6,182 bases of DNA from an uncultured Eubacteriales bacterium (GCA_902495025.1 CABUWB010000123.1:1-6182); one strand, 5' to 3'; numbered from the stretch's first letter, positions 1 to 6,062 are shown. Numbers and translations are program-made. The notes: generated by a model from the sequence alone, not told the origin.

Positions 1-875
1 TTATCCAGATGGTTGAAAACGGTGCATTTAATGATATGCGTGAGGGCTTTATTGAGGAGCTTCAGGCAAAGGGCTATACAGAGGATAAGTGTGAGATTGT
101 TTATGAAACCGCACAGGGTGATGCAACAAACCTTAATACTATCTGCCAGAGCATGGTAAGCAACGGTATGGATTTGGTTTGTACAATAGCCACACCTGCA
201 ACACAGGCAATGGTAAACCTTGAAAGCGGTATTCCCGTAGTTTTTGTTGCGGTATCAAACCCTGTAGCGGCAGGTGTTATAAGCGATATGGACGCTGCAC
301 CCGATAAAAATGCAACAGGTACATCAAACGCAATCCCCGTAGGCGATATATTTGCTCTTTCTGATGAGCTTACACCTGGCAAAACGAACTACGGTATTTT
401 ATATAACACAAGCGAGGTAAACTCCGTAAACACCGTTAAGGACGCAAAGGAATATCTTGACGGCAAGGGTATCGGCTATACTGAGGCGGTTGTAACAAAT
501 TCATCAGAGGTACAGCAGGCAGCACAGTCACTTGTAGGCAAGGTTGACGCCATATTTGTACCAAACGACAGCGTTATTCAGGACGCTATGAGCATGGTAA
601 CCGAGATTGCAAGGGAAAACAAAATACCTGTATATGGCAGCTCTGCAGTTATGGTTGACAGCGGTGCGTTTGCAACGATAGCCGTAAGTGATAAGGAGAT
701 TGGTGCAATATCTGCCGACAAGGCTGTTGAAATACTTGAGGGCAAGGCTGTTTCCGAGGTGCCCGCAGAGGTTGTGCCTGCGTCAAACACTATCGTAAAC
801 AAAACAACGGCACAGGCTATTGGTGTTGACCTTGCAGACAGAACTGACATTCAGTTTGTAGAGGACGCACAGTAA
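1..875 (+). CDS. ABC transporter substrate-binding protein (TrpX-like), 5'-truncated by window edge
   Basis: This is the extracytoplasmic solute-binding component of an ABC importer of the ABC_sub_bind/COG2984 type (TrpX-like). The first complete codon in the window is at position 3. The Met codon at position 9 is internal: the residues just before it (Ile-Gln) fit the family's N-terminal beta-strand leading into 'VE...F.D.REGF', so the true start, signal peptide and lipobox lie upstream of the window. About 290 residues are visible. Family-like stretches are 'TAQGDATNLNTI', 'IATPATQA', 'IPVVFVAVSNPVAAGV', 'YGILYNTSEVNS', 'VDAIFVPNDSVI' and, near the C-terminus, 'VYGSSAVMVDSGAFATIAV', consistent with two alternating alpha/beta lobes. 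It ends in TAA, 21 bp before the permease gene, so it is co-transcribed with it. Characterised members bind aromatic amino acids (Trp, Phe), but the substrate here cannot be read from sequence alone. Confidence 0.9.
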   Translation, partial: IQMVENGAFNDMREGFIEELQAKGYTEDKCEIVYETAQGDATNLNTICQSMVSNGMDLVCTIATPATQAMVNLESGIPVVFVAVSNPVAAGVISDMDAAPDKNATGTSNAIPVGDIFALSDELTPGKTNYGILYNTSEVNSVNTVKDAKEYLDGKGIGYTEAVVTNSSEVQQAAQSLVGKVDAIFVPNDSVIQDAMSMVTEIARENKIPVYGSSAVMVDSGAFATIAVSDKEIGAISADKAVEILEGKAVSEVPAEVVPASNTIVNKTTAQAIGVDLADRTDIQFVEDAQ

Positions 876-896
876 TACCGTAGCGGAGGTGTTTAT

Positions 897-1805
897 ATGC
901 TGCTTGTATTTGGCTCCCTGCAGCAGGGCTTTATATATGCTTTGCTTGCACTGGGAATTTATATCAGCTTCAGAATTTTAAATATACCCGACCTTACCGC
1001 AGAGGGCAGCTTTACCTTTGGTCTGGCATCGTCTGCTGTTGTAACAATGGCAGGACACCCTGTTGCCGCACTTTTTGTAGCTCTGGCGGCAGGGCTTACG
1101 GCAGGTGCCGTTACGGGCGTTATACAGACCAAGCTGCGTGTGCACCCCGTACTGGCGGGCATACTTACAATGAGCGGCTTATACTCCATTAATCTGCTTG
1201 TTATGAACAAAAGCTCAAATGTATCGCTTATAGGCAGTGATACCGTATTTAAGCTGATACAAAACAGCATGGCACTTTCGCAGGACAGCGCAAAGCTGAT
1301 TGTAGCTGTTGTGATATGCCTTGCGGTGCTTGCGCTTGTTATAATATTTTTTAAAACACAGATTGGTCTTTGCATACGTGCAACGGGTGATAACGAGGAT
1401 ATGGTCAGTGCCTCCTCAATTAATGTTGACGCAACAAAAATACTTGCACTTGCGTTAAGTAATGCGCTTATTGCCCTTTCGGGCGGTCTGCTTGCACAGT
1501 ATCAGGGCTTTGCGGATATAAATTCGGGCGTGGGCATACTGGTTGTGGGTCTTGCGTCGGTTATTATAGGCGAGGCTTTTGTTGGCAGACGTGGTGTTAC
1601 GGCTGGTTTTATTTCGGCGCTTTTAGGCAGTATTGTATACAGGTTTATTATTGCCGCCGCAATTAATTCAAGCATATTCCCTGCATTCCTGCTTAAGCTG
1701 GTATCTGCAATTATTGTTGCGGTTGCGCTTTCGCTGCCTACAATTAAATATCATCTGGAGCGCAGTAAAATAAAAAGGGAGGCTCTTAAAAATGCTGGAA
1801 ATTAA
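897..1805 (+). CDS. ABC transporter permease (TrpY-like, BPD_transp_2 family)
   Basis: This is the integral membrane subunit of the importer, 302 residues, a normal length for COG4120-type permeases. It is very hydrophobic, with roughly eight or nine membrane segments (about residues 8-25, 37-52, 55-76, 84-104, 132-152, 180-200, 211-230, 234-255 and 262-281). The N-terminal 'LGIYISFRILNIPDLTAEGSF' region is characteristic of this subfamily. The polar stretch 'RATGDNEDMVSASSINV' at about 161-177 is the likely cytoplasmic coupling loop that contacts the ATPase. The C-terminal tail (about 284-302) is Lys/Arg-rich, as expected on the cytoplasmic side. The start is supported by GGAGG at 885-889, seven bases before ATG. 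Its 3' end overlaps the ATPase gene by 14 bp, which suggests coupled translation of the two subunits. Confidence 0.92.
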   Translation: MLLVFGSLQQGFIYALLALGIYISFRILNIPDLTAEGSFTFGLASSAVVTMAGHPVAALFVALAAGLTAGAVTGVIQTKLRVHPVLAGILTMSGLYSINLLVMNKSSNVSLIGSDTVFKLIQNSMALSQDSAKLIVAVVICLAVLALVIIFFKTQIGLCIRATGDNEDMVSASSINVDATKILALALSNALIALSGGLLAQYQGFADINSGVGILVVGLASVIIGEAFVGRRGVTAGFISALLGSIVYRFIIAAAINSSIFPAFLLKLVSAIIVAVALSLPTIKYHLERSKIKREALKNAGN

Positions 1806-2589
1806 AAACGCAGTCAAGGTCTTTTCAAAGGGTACTCCCAATGAGCATACTGCACTTAATAACCTTAACCTTACGCTTAAAAGCGGTGATTATGTAACTG
1901 TTGTAGGCTCAAACGGTGCAGGTAAGTCAACCATGTTTAATGCAATCTGCGGCAGCTTCTGGCTCGACAGCGGACAGGTTGTGCTTGACGGCAAGGATAT
2001 AAGCTTTGTGCCAGAGTATAAAAGGGCGGCATATATAGGCAGGGTTTTTCAGGACCCTATGAAGGGTACCGCACCTAACCTTACCATTGAGGAAAATATC
2101 GCTCTTGCCTATGCACGAGCACGCAAGGGTCGCCTTGCATTTGCCGTTACCAAAAAGGACAGGGAAATGTTTGCACAGGCATTAAGCGAGTTTGGTATGG
2201 GTCTGGAGGACAGAATGAAAACAAAGGTGGGTCTGCTTTCGGGCGGACAAAGGCAGGTGGTTACACTGCTTATGTGTACGTTTGTACCGCCAAAGCTGCT
2301 GCTGCTTGATGAGCATACGGCGGCGCTTGACCCTGCAACTGCTGAAAAGGTAATGGAAATTACAAACAATATTGTACATAAAAATAACCTTACAACACTT
2401 ATGATTACGCATAATCTTTCCTCGGCGCTTGTTACGGGCAGCCGTACAATTATGATGGACGAGGGCAGTATTATACTTGATGTAAGCGGTGAGCAGAGAG
2501 AGGGTATGTCGCTTGATGATGTGCTTAATATGTACTCTCTTAAACGTAATAAGGTTTTTGATAATGACAGAATGCTGCTCACTAAATAA
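1792..2589 (+). CDS. ABC transporter ATP-binding protein (TrpZ-like)
   Basis: This is the cytoplasmic ATPase that powers the importer, 265 residues, full length. All ABC motifs are present in order: Walker A GSNGAGKST (39-47), Q-loop glutamine Q87 in 'RVFQDP', signature LSGGQ (149-153), Walker B LLLLDE (169-174) with catalytic E174, D-loop ALD (178-180), and switch histidine H207 in 'MITHN'. The start is chosen because GGGAGG at 1777-1782, inside the permease 3' end, lies nine bases before ATG. The gene overlaps the permease stop (1803-1805) in a different frame. It is the last gene of the operon and is followed directly by a strong hairpin terminator. Family naming (COG1101, partner of COG2984/COG4120) follows from the gene order; transport of tryptophan specifically is not shown. 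Confidence 0.95.
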   Translation: MLEIKNAVKVFSKGTPNEHTALNNLNLTLKSGDYVTVVGSNGAGKSTMFNAICGSFWLDSGQVVLDGKDISFVPEYKRAAYIGRVFQDPMKGTAPNLTIEENIALAYARARKGRLAFAVTKKDREMFAQALSEFGMGLEDRMKTKVGLLSGGQRQVVTLLMCTFVPPKLLLLDEHTAALDPATAEKVMEITNNIVHKNNLTTLMITHNLSSALVTGSRTIMMDEGSIILDVSGEQREGMSLDDVLNMYSLKRNKVFDNDRMLLTK

Positions 2590-2592
2590 GCA

Positions 2593-2640
2593 AAAAAATA
2601 ACGGATAGGCATAAATGCACTGTCCGTTATTTTTTATTTT
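2593..2640. terminator. Bidirectional intrinsic terminator between the ABC operon and malQ
   Basis: A 16-bp stem is formed by 2593-2608 and 2620-2635 with one G-T wobble (T2606 with G2622) and an 11-base loop. The core is ACGGATAG/CTGTCCGT, flanked by A-runs on the left arm and T-runs on the right (2630-2635, then more T to 2640). The A-tract on one side and T-tract on the other make it work in both directions, fitting its position between convergent genes. It starts 3 bp after the ATPase stop codon, and its T-tract touches the malQ stop codon. Confidence 0.88.
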
Positions 2641-4211
2641 TAATGTCTGTTATACAGCCTGCACAGGTATTTAAGTCCGTCTGCCTGTTCTTTGCCAAGT
2701 GCACCCTCTTTAAAACGGAACTGCCAGTTTCCGTCTGCAACACCGGGTGTGTTCATACGTGCGCTGCTGTCAAGGCAGAGTACATCCTGCAGAGGAATAA
2801 TGCAGTATTTTGCACTTGATGAAATTGCAAGCTTAATTAAATCCCAGCTTATATCCTCGCCTGATACGCCCATTAAACGCCTTGCATAATCCCTGCACTG
2901 CTCGTTGGTGCTGTCATACCAGCCTTTTGTTGTATCGTTGTCGTGTGTGCCTGTATATACAACAAAGTTGTCGTTTGTGTAGTTGTGCGGCAGATACTCG
3001 TTGCCCTCGTTGTCAAAGGCAAACTGTAAAATCTTCATACCAGGCAGACCCAGCTTATCACGCAGTATATGTACCTCTTCGTTAAGGTCGCCCAAATCCT
3101 CGGCAATAATGCTCAATGTGCCGAGCTTGTCTTTTATCGCCTTAAACAGCTCGTCCTGCGGACCTTTTTTCCACTTGCCCTTAACGGCAGTCTTTGAGCT
3201 TTAGGGAATTGACCATTAGCTTTCAAATGCCCTTAAATGGTCAATACGTACTATATCTACAAGCTTTAAAACGCTTTCAACACGCTTAATCCACCAATCG
3301 TAGCCTGTTTCCTTATGTGTTTTCCAGTTGTAGAGGGGGTTGCCCCAAAGCTGTCCGTCAGCACAGAAATAATCGGGCGGAACACCTGCAACTTCAGTAG
3401 GAAAGCCCTTTTCATTAATATGGAACAGCTCCCTGTGCGCCCATGTGTCGGCACTGTCTGCCGCAACAAAAATAGGTATGTCGCCTATAATTTCAACGCC
3501 GTTTTCGCTTGCGTAGGTTTTCAGCTTATCCCACTGTGAGAAGAAAAGATACTGTATAAATTTATAATATTCAACCTCGTCCTTTAAAAGCCTTGTATAC
3601 TTTTTAAGCTCGCTTTCACTGCGGTTTTTAAGCTCCTCGGGAAAGGAGTTCCAGCAGGCACCGTAATAGCAGTCCTTAATGGCATTTTCGTCCATGCTTT
3701 TGACGGTCTGTTTGTAGTATGCCTTATACTCCCTGCTTTCGTACTCAAATTTACGCTTATCTATAAAATAATTTTTAAGCGACATAAAAAGTGCATAGTC
3801 ATTAAGCCAGAACGCATTTTTACGGCAAAAGCTCTTGTATGCCTTTTTGTCTGTAATCAGCTTAAAGGTTTCGTAAGCCTTTTTAAAAAGCGTGTTTTTA
3901 AACTGCTGTACTGCACCAAAATCCACCTTTTCAGCGTCAAAGGCTGGTGTATTGCGTAAATCGTCATCACTTAAAAGTCCGTCCTCACAGAGTAAATCGG
4001 GGCTTATCATCAGCGGATTGCCTGCAAATGCCGAAAAGCTCTGGTATGGTGAGTCGCCAAAGCCCGTATGCCCCAAAGGTAAAATCTGCCACAGGCTTTG
4101 TCCTGCCGAGGCAAGAAAGTCAACAAAATCATAAGCGGACTTACCTAAATCACCTATGCCGTATCTGCCTGGCAGTGAGGTGGGGTGTAATAAAATACCG
4201 CATTTTCTCAT
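2640..4211 (-). pseudogene. malQ: 4-alpha-glucanotransferase (amylomaltase) interrupted by two in-frame TAA codons
   Basis: MalQ (GH77) transfers glucan chains between maltooligosaccharides in the cytoplasm. The frame from ATG (4209-4211) to the final TAA (2640-2642) is 524 codons, normal for the family, with no frameshift. It carries TAA at codon 332 (3216-3218) and codon 337 (3201-3203). Read through them, the protein is plainly MalQ: N-terminal 'KCGILLHPTSLPGRYGIGDLG', 'GDIPIFVAADSADTWAH', 'GVPPDYFCADGQLWGNPLYNW', nucleophile D324 in 'VRIDH', acid/base E371 in 'AEDLG', and D424 in 'GTHDND'. The nucleophile lies before the stops; the other two catalytic residues lie after them, so neither piece alone can be active. 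Residues around the stops read 'FES*WSIP*SSKTAV', where relatives usually have Tyr at both stops. L326 and A328 also depart from the usual DHFRGF. The downstream piece has only an unsupported TTG (3114-3116) and no ribosome site. An AAAGGGA site (4221-4227) precedes the ATG. Assembly error remains possible. Confidence 0.9.
3208..3245. repeat. 10-bp perfect inverted repeat spanning the first malQ stop
   Basis: ATTGACCATT (3208-3217) and AATGGTCAAT (3236-3245) are exact reverse complements separated by 18 bp, inside malQ. The left arm contains two of the three bases of the first premature TAA (3216-3218 read on the minus strand). If the ancestral codon was TAC or TAT, base 3216 would have been G or A and the pairing arm would have been only 8 bp, so the stop-creating base also completes the palindrome. 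The repeat itself is directly visible; its role is inference. Confidence 0.6.
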
Positions 4212-4245
4212 AAAATCACATCCCTTTAATTTTTTTATTAAATTA

Positions 4246-4274
4246 ATTATAAAACATTAACCATATATTATCAA
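4246..4274 (-). promoter_or_regulatory. Predicted sigma-A promoter of malQ
   Basis: Read on the minus strand there is a -35 box TTGATA (4269-4274), a 17-bp spacer (4252-4268) and a perfect -10 box TATAAT (4246-4251). Transcription would begin around 4239, giving a leader of about 28 bases that carries the AAAGGGA ribosome site (4221-4227) nine bases before the malQ ATG. The surrounding DNA is very A/T-rich, so chance boxes are possible, but the match and spacing are near ideal. The promoter remains intact although the gene is interrupted. Confidence 0.7.
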
Positions 4275-4335
4275 TTATAAATTTGTAAATTCTGCACATA
4301 TTAAATCTGTAATCAAATCAATAAGGAGGATTGCA

Positions 4336-4755
4336 ATGAAAGCAAAATTAATTACTGCTGTGCTTGCTGCGGCAATGCTTACCGCCTGCGGCACTAACAA
4401 TAACGGAAACACAAATACCGGCACAAACAACGGTACAAATAACGGCACAGAGGTAACAAGCAGCTACTATGCAGATGAGCCTACAAGCAGCTTAACCGAT
4501 AACAATATGACAGGCAGTGAGGTCTATACCGATAATTACGGAAACAACACCAACGGTACAAACGGAACTAACGGTACAAATGGAACTAACGGTACAGACG
4601 GAACAGTCGGAAATAATATTGGCAATGCGGCTAATGATGTAGGCAATGCAGCAGAGGACTTAGGTCAGGGCGTAGGCAATGCCGCAGGCTCTATTGCAAA
4701 CGGCATTGGTGACCTTTTTGGCGGAAACGGCACTGACGGTACAAGAAACAGATAA
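4336..4755 (+). CDS. Small Asn/Gly/Thr-rich putative lipoprotein of unknown function
   Basis: I do not recognise this 139-residue protein by family. It begins with a textbook lipoprotein signal: basic 'MKAK', hydrophobic core (5-14), then lipobox L15-T16-A17-C18, so the mature protein should be lipid-anchored at C18 on the outer face of the membrane. Residues 19-38 are a low-complexity Asn/Thr/Gly linker; about 39-70 is polar with several Tyr; 73-90 is NGT x5 then DGT. Residues 91-130 ('VGNNIGNAANDVGNAAEDLG' and following) carry small and aliphatic residues at roughly heptad spacing, suggesting a weakly amphipathic glycine/alanine helix. It ends 'FGGNGTDGTRNR'. The start is secure: AAGGAGGA at 4323-4330 lies five bases before ATG. 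It stands alone, divergent from malQ and convergent with ribF; its own promoter is not clear in the A/T-rich 4212-4322 stretch. Secretion is well supported; function is unknown. Confidence 0.85.
   Translation: MKAKLITAVLAAAMLTACGTNNNGNTNTGTNNGTNNGTEVTSSYYADEPTSSLTDNNMTGSEVYTDNYGNNTNGTNGTNGTNGTNGTDGTVGNNIGNAANDVGNAAEDLGQGVGNAAGSIANGIGDLFGGNGTDGTRNR
4552..4605 (+). repeat. Three 18-bp in-frame tandem repeats encoding (Asn-Gly-Thr)n
   Basis: Three direct copies of the unit AACGGTACAAACGGAACT (4552-4569, 4570-4587, 4588-4605). Copy 2 differs at one base and copy 3 at two. Each copy encodes two N-G-T triplets (the last triplet is DGT). Because the unit is a multiple of three, gain or loss of copies would lengthen or shorten the lipoprotein without shifting its frame. 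Confidence 0.9.
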
Positions 4756-4759
4756 CCGA

Positions 4760-4796
4760 ATATGGGGTGGCGGTAAAAATATGCACCATCCCATAT
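4760..4796 (+). terminator. Stem-loop after the lipoprotein gene, possible terminator
   Basis: ATATGGGGTGG (4760-4770) pairs with CCATCCCATAT (4786-4796) over 11 bp with one G-T wobble, and a 15-base loop. It starts four bases after the TAA stop. No T-run follows on the plus strand, so it is either a weak terminator or a transcript 3'-end stabilising hairpin. From 4797 to 4848 there is only A/T-rich DNA with nothing I can name. Confidence 0.45.
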
Positions 4797-4882
4797 ATTA
4801 CATATAAAAATTGGAGATGTTACATTTAGTAAGTATTATTAGAAGGGTAAATTAGAGTTTAGGTAATAACGGCACTGTGTGC

Positions 4883-4931
4883 CTACACCTCATCCACCAC
4901 TGACGTGGTCCCCCTTCCCCTGAGGGGAAGG
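4883..4931 (+). repeat. Left half-unit of the palindromic element, two hairpins
   Basis: The unit is CTACACCTCATC, then hairpin 1 (ACCAC 4896-4900, loop TGAC, GTGGT 4905-4909), then hairpin 2 (CCTTCCCC 4913-4920, loop TGA, GGGGAAGG 4924-4931). The right half carries the same architecture in opposite orientation, with different stem bases that still pair. Confidence 0.75.
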
Positions 4932-4954
4932 CTTTAAATGTGCAGGTAACTAAG

Positions 4955-5003
4955 GCTTCCCCTCAGGGGAAGCTGTCAGCTTTAGCTGACTGATGAGGTG
5001 TAG
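4955..5003 (-). repeat. Right half-unit of the palindromic element, inverted, two hairpins
   Basis: Read on the minus strand: CTACACCTCATC (5003-4992), hairpin 1 (GTCAGC/GCTGAC, at 4985-4990 and 4975-4980, four-base loop), hairpin 2 (GCTTCCCC/GGGGAAGC, at 4966-4973 and 4955-4962, three-base loop). Compared with the left unit, the closing pair of hairpin 2 is G-C where the left has C-G, and hairpin 1 has a different sequence but still pairs. The 23 bases between the halves (4932-4954) show no structure I can name. Confidence 0.75.
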
Positions 5004-5050
5004 CTGCGACAGCAGCGTTACTCCCCTAAACATTAATTTGTATGTCATAT

Positions 5051-5086
5051 TAAAATAAAGAAAACTGCTGCAAATTAATGCAGCAG
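5051..5086 (-). terminator. Intrinsic terminator of the truB-ribF transcript
   Basis: On the minus strand CTGCTGC (5086-5080) pairs with GCAGCAG (5071-5065) around an eight-base loop, followed by the T-rich run TTTTCTTTATTTTA (5064-5051). The stem begins 13 bases after the ribF TGA. This is a standard rho-independent terminator; the A/T bases on the loop-distal side can extend the stem through wobble pairs. Confidence 0.82.
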
Positions 5087-5099
5087 CTCCTTTTATATA

Positions 5100-6056
5100 T
5101 CAATAAATATTAGCCTTAAAGCTGTATTCCATATCCTTTATATCGGTGCTAAGCTCCATAGCGAGCCTTTTATCCTTTTCAAGCTGTGCTTTCAGCTCTG
5201 CTGCGGAGGCAAAGCCTCTTTCTCCCCTGAGCCATTTATAAAAGCAAATCATAACGTCGGCACCGTATATAACCTCGTCAAAATCAAAAATATTGGTTTC
5301 AACACGCACTTCATTGCCTGCAAAGGTAGGGCATACACCAACATTTGTCATACTTGTATAAAGTCTGCCGTCAAGGGCTACCCTTGTAAGATAAACGCCG
5401 TTTGGCGGAAGCAGCTTATCGGGAGAGGTGATGACATTAATCGTAGGAAAGTCCATCTTCCTGCCCCTCTTTTCACCGTCGGCAACCCTGCCTATAACAA
5501 AATATGGCTTGTCAAGCAGCTTAATTACCTCCTGCATTTGTGCATTTCTTATGAGCTCCCTTACACGACTGCTGCTGACTCTCTCTCCGCCAACCTTAAT
5601 AGGCGGTATGGCAATAACCAGTATGCCCTTTTCCTCGCCAAAGCGCTGGAGTGTGCGGAAATCTCCAGCCTTATCCTTGCCGAAAAAGTAATTTTCCCCC
5701 ACTACAAGCACCTTACAGTTAGTTTTTTCAACAAGCATATCAAAAAACTCACGTGGTGAGAGTGATGCAAAATCCAAATCAAACGGATATTGCACCAGTA
5801 TATCTACCCCGAGGTTGTCAAGCACAAACTTTTTCTCCCTTGTATCAAGCATTGTGCTGAAATTCTGCTTGGTTTTAAACACCGTAACGGGATGCGGATA
5901 AAAGGAAAATACCACGCTTTTCAAGCTGTCCCTTTTTGCATACTCCTTAACTGTGCTTATTAGCTTTTGATGTCCAAGATGGATACCGTCAAAGTTGCCT
6001 AAGGTAACAGCAGTAGGCTCTTTAATTTTAAAATCGGTAGTTTCGTAAACAATCAT
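5100..6056 (-). CDS. ribF: Bifunctional riboflavin kinase / FAD synthetase
   Basis: RibF phosphorylates riboflavin to FMN and then adenylylates FMN to FAD in the cytoplasm. The protein is 318 residues, typical for the bifunctional bacterial enzyme. The N-terminal adenylyltransferase domain has the nucleotide-binding signature GNFDGIHLGH (20-29), 'YPHP' at 53-56, 'GENYFFGKDKAG' at about 120-131 and SSSRVR (161-166), a variant of the usual SSTxxR. The C-terminal kinase domain begins around 184 with 'YFVIGRVADGEKRGRKMDFPTIN', where the PTxN motif (204-207) binds the nucleotide and metal; 'NGVYLTRV' (219-226), 'NVGVCPTF' (238-245) and catalytic-region 'VETNIFDF' (252-259) follow. The start is ATG at 6054-6056, with AAGGTG (6064-6069) seven bases upstream. 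It follows truB by 6 bp in the same operon and ends with TGA. Nothing suggests damage. Confidence 0.96.
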   Translation of the reverse strand: MIVYETTDFKIKEPTAVTLGNFDGIHLGHQKLISTVKEYAKRDSLKSVVFSFYPHPVTVFKTKQNFSTMLDTREKKFVLDNLGVDILVQYPFDLDFASLSPREFFDMLVEKTNCKVLVVGENYFFGKDKAGDFRTLQRFGEEKGILVIAIPPIKVGGERVSSSRVRELIRNAQMQEVIKLLDKPYFVIGRVADGEKRGRKMDFPTINVITSPDKLLPPNGVYLTRVALDGRLYTSMTNVGVCPTFAGNEVRVETNIFDFDEVIYGADVMICFYKWLRGERGFASAAELKAQLEKDKRLAMELSTDIKDMEYSFKANIY

Positions 6057-6062
6057 CTTTTT

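Larger units (their letters stand above)
4849..5039. mobile_element. MITE-like intergenic element with imperfect terminal inverted repeats
   Basis: The two ends are inverted copies of each other. The outer 15 bases (4849-4863 against 5025-5039) match at 13 positions. Similarity then continues with small gaps through the TAACGGC/TAACGCTGC region to an exact 12-bp match, CTACACCTCATC (4883-4894) with its reverse complement (4992-5003), giving terminal repeats of about 46-48 bp. Inside each half lie two hairpins. The element has no coding capacity and sits in the gap between the convergent lipoprotein and ribF genes. No convincing target duplication is visible (only a GT on each side). A short non-autonomous transposable element or REP-like palindromic repeat is the best reading. 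The inner sequence resembles palindromic repeats I associate with gut Clostridia, which is recollection and not a search result. Confidence 0.65.

Noticed and set aside
9..11. ATG at 9 as the true start of the substrate-binding protein
   Set aside because: The frame is open to the window edge, family-like residues precede it, and there is no ribosome site or signal peptide after it.
2109..2612. Long open frame on the minus strand opposite the ATPase gene
   Set aside because: It is a shadow of the ATPase coding sequence, Ser/Leu-rich with no recognisable domain, and would run across the terminator.
2640..3116. The downstream malQ part as an independent gene starting at TTG 3114
   Set aside because: It has no ribosome site, starts in the middle of a conserved MalQ block, lacks the nucleophile half, and is in the same frame as the upstream part.
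3201..3218. Selenocysteine, pyrrolysine or genome-wide stop reassignment in malQ
   Set aside because: Sec and Pyl use TGA and TAG, not TAA, and TAA ends at least four other normal-length frames in the window. Only a local recoding or an error or mutation remains.
3266..3279. Catabolite-repression (cre)-like sequence TTAAAACGCTTTCA
   Set aside because: It is a one-mismatch match to the consensus but lies deep in the malQ coding region, over 900 bp from the start, and is explained by codons for Glu-Ser-Val-Leu-Lys; probably chance.
4243..4313. Plus-strand promoter for the lipoprotein gene (for example TTAATT-17-TATTAT, or TTGTAA with TGTAAT)
   Set aside because: The boxes are weak or badly spaced in very A/T-rich DNA; a promoter must exist, but none stands out enough to call.
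4817..4855. Tiny 12-codon frame beginning ATG at 4817 with GGAG just before it
   Set aside because: The GGAG directly abuts the ATG with no proper spacing, and the peptide is very short with no recognisable features.
4883..5003. CRISPR array or tRNA-like element from the repeated hairpins
   Set aside because: There are only two units, in inverted orientation, without regular spacers; no cloverleaf or anticodon arm can be drawn.
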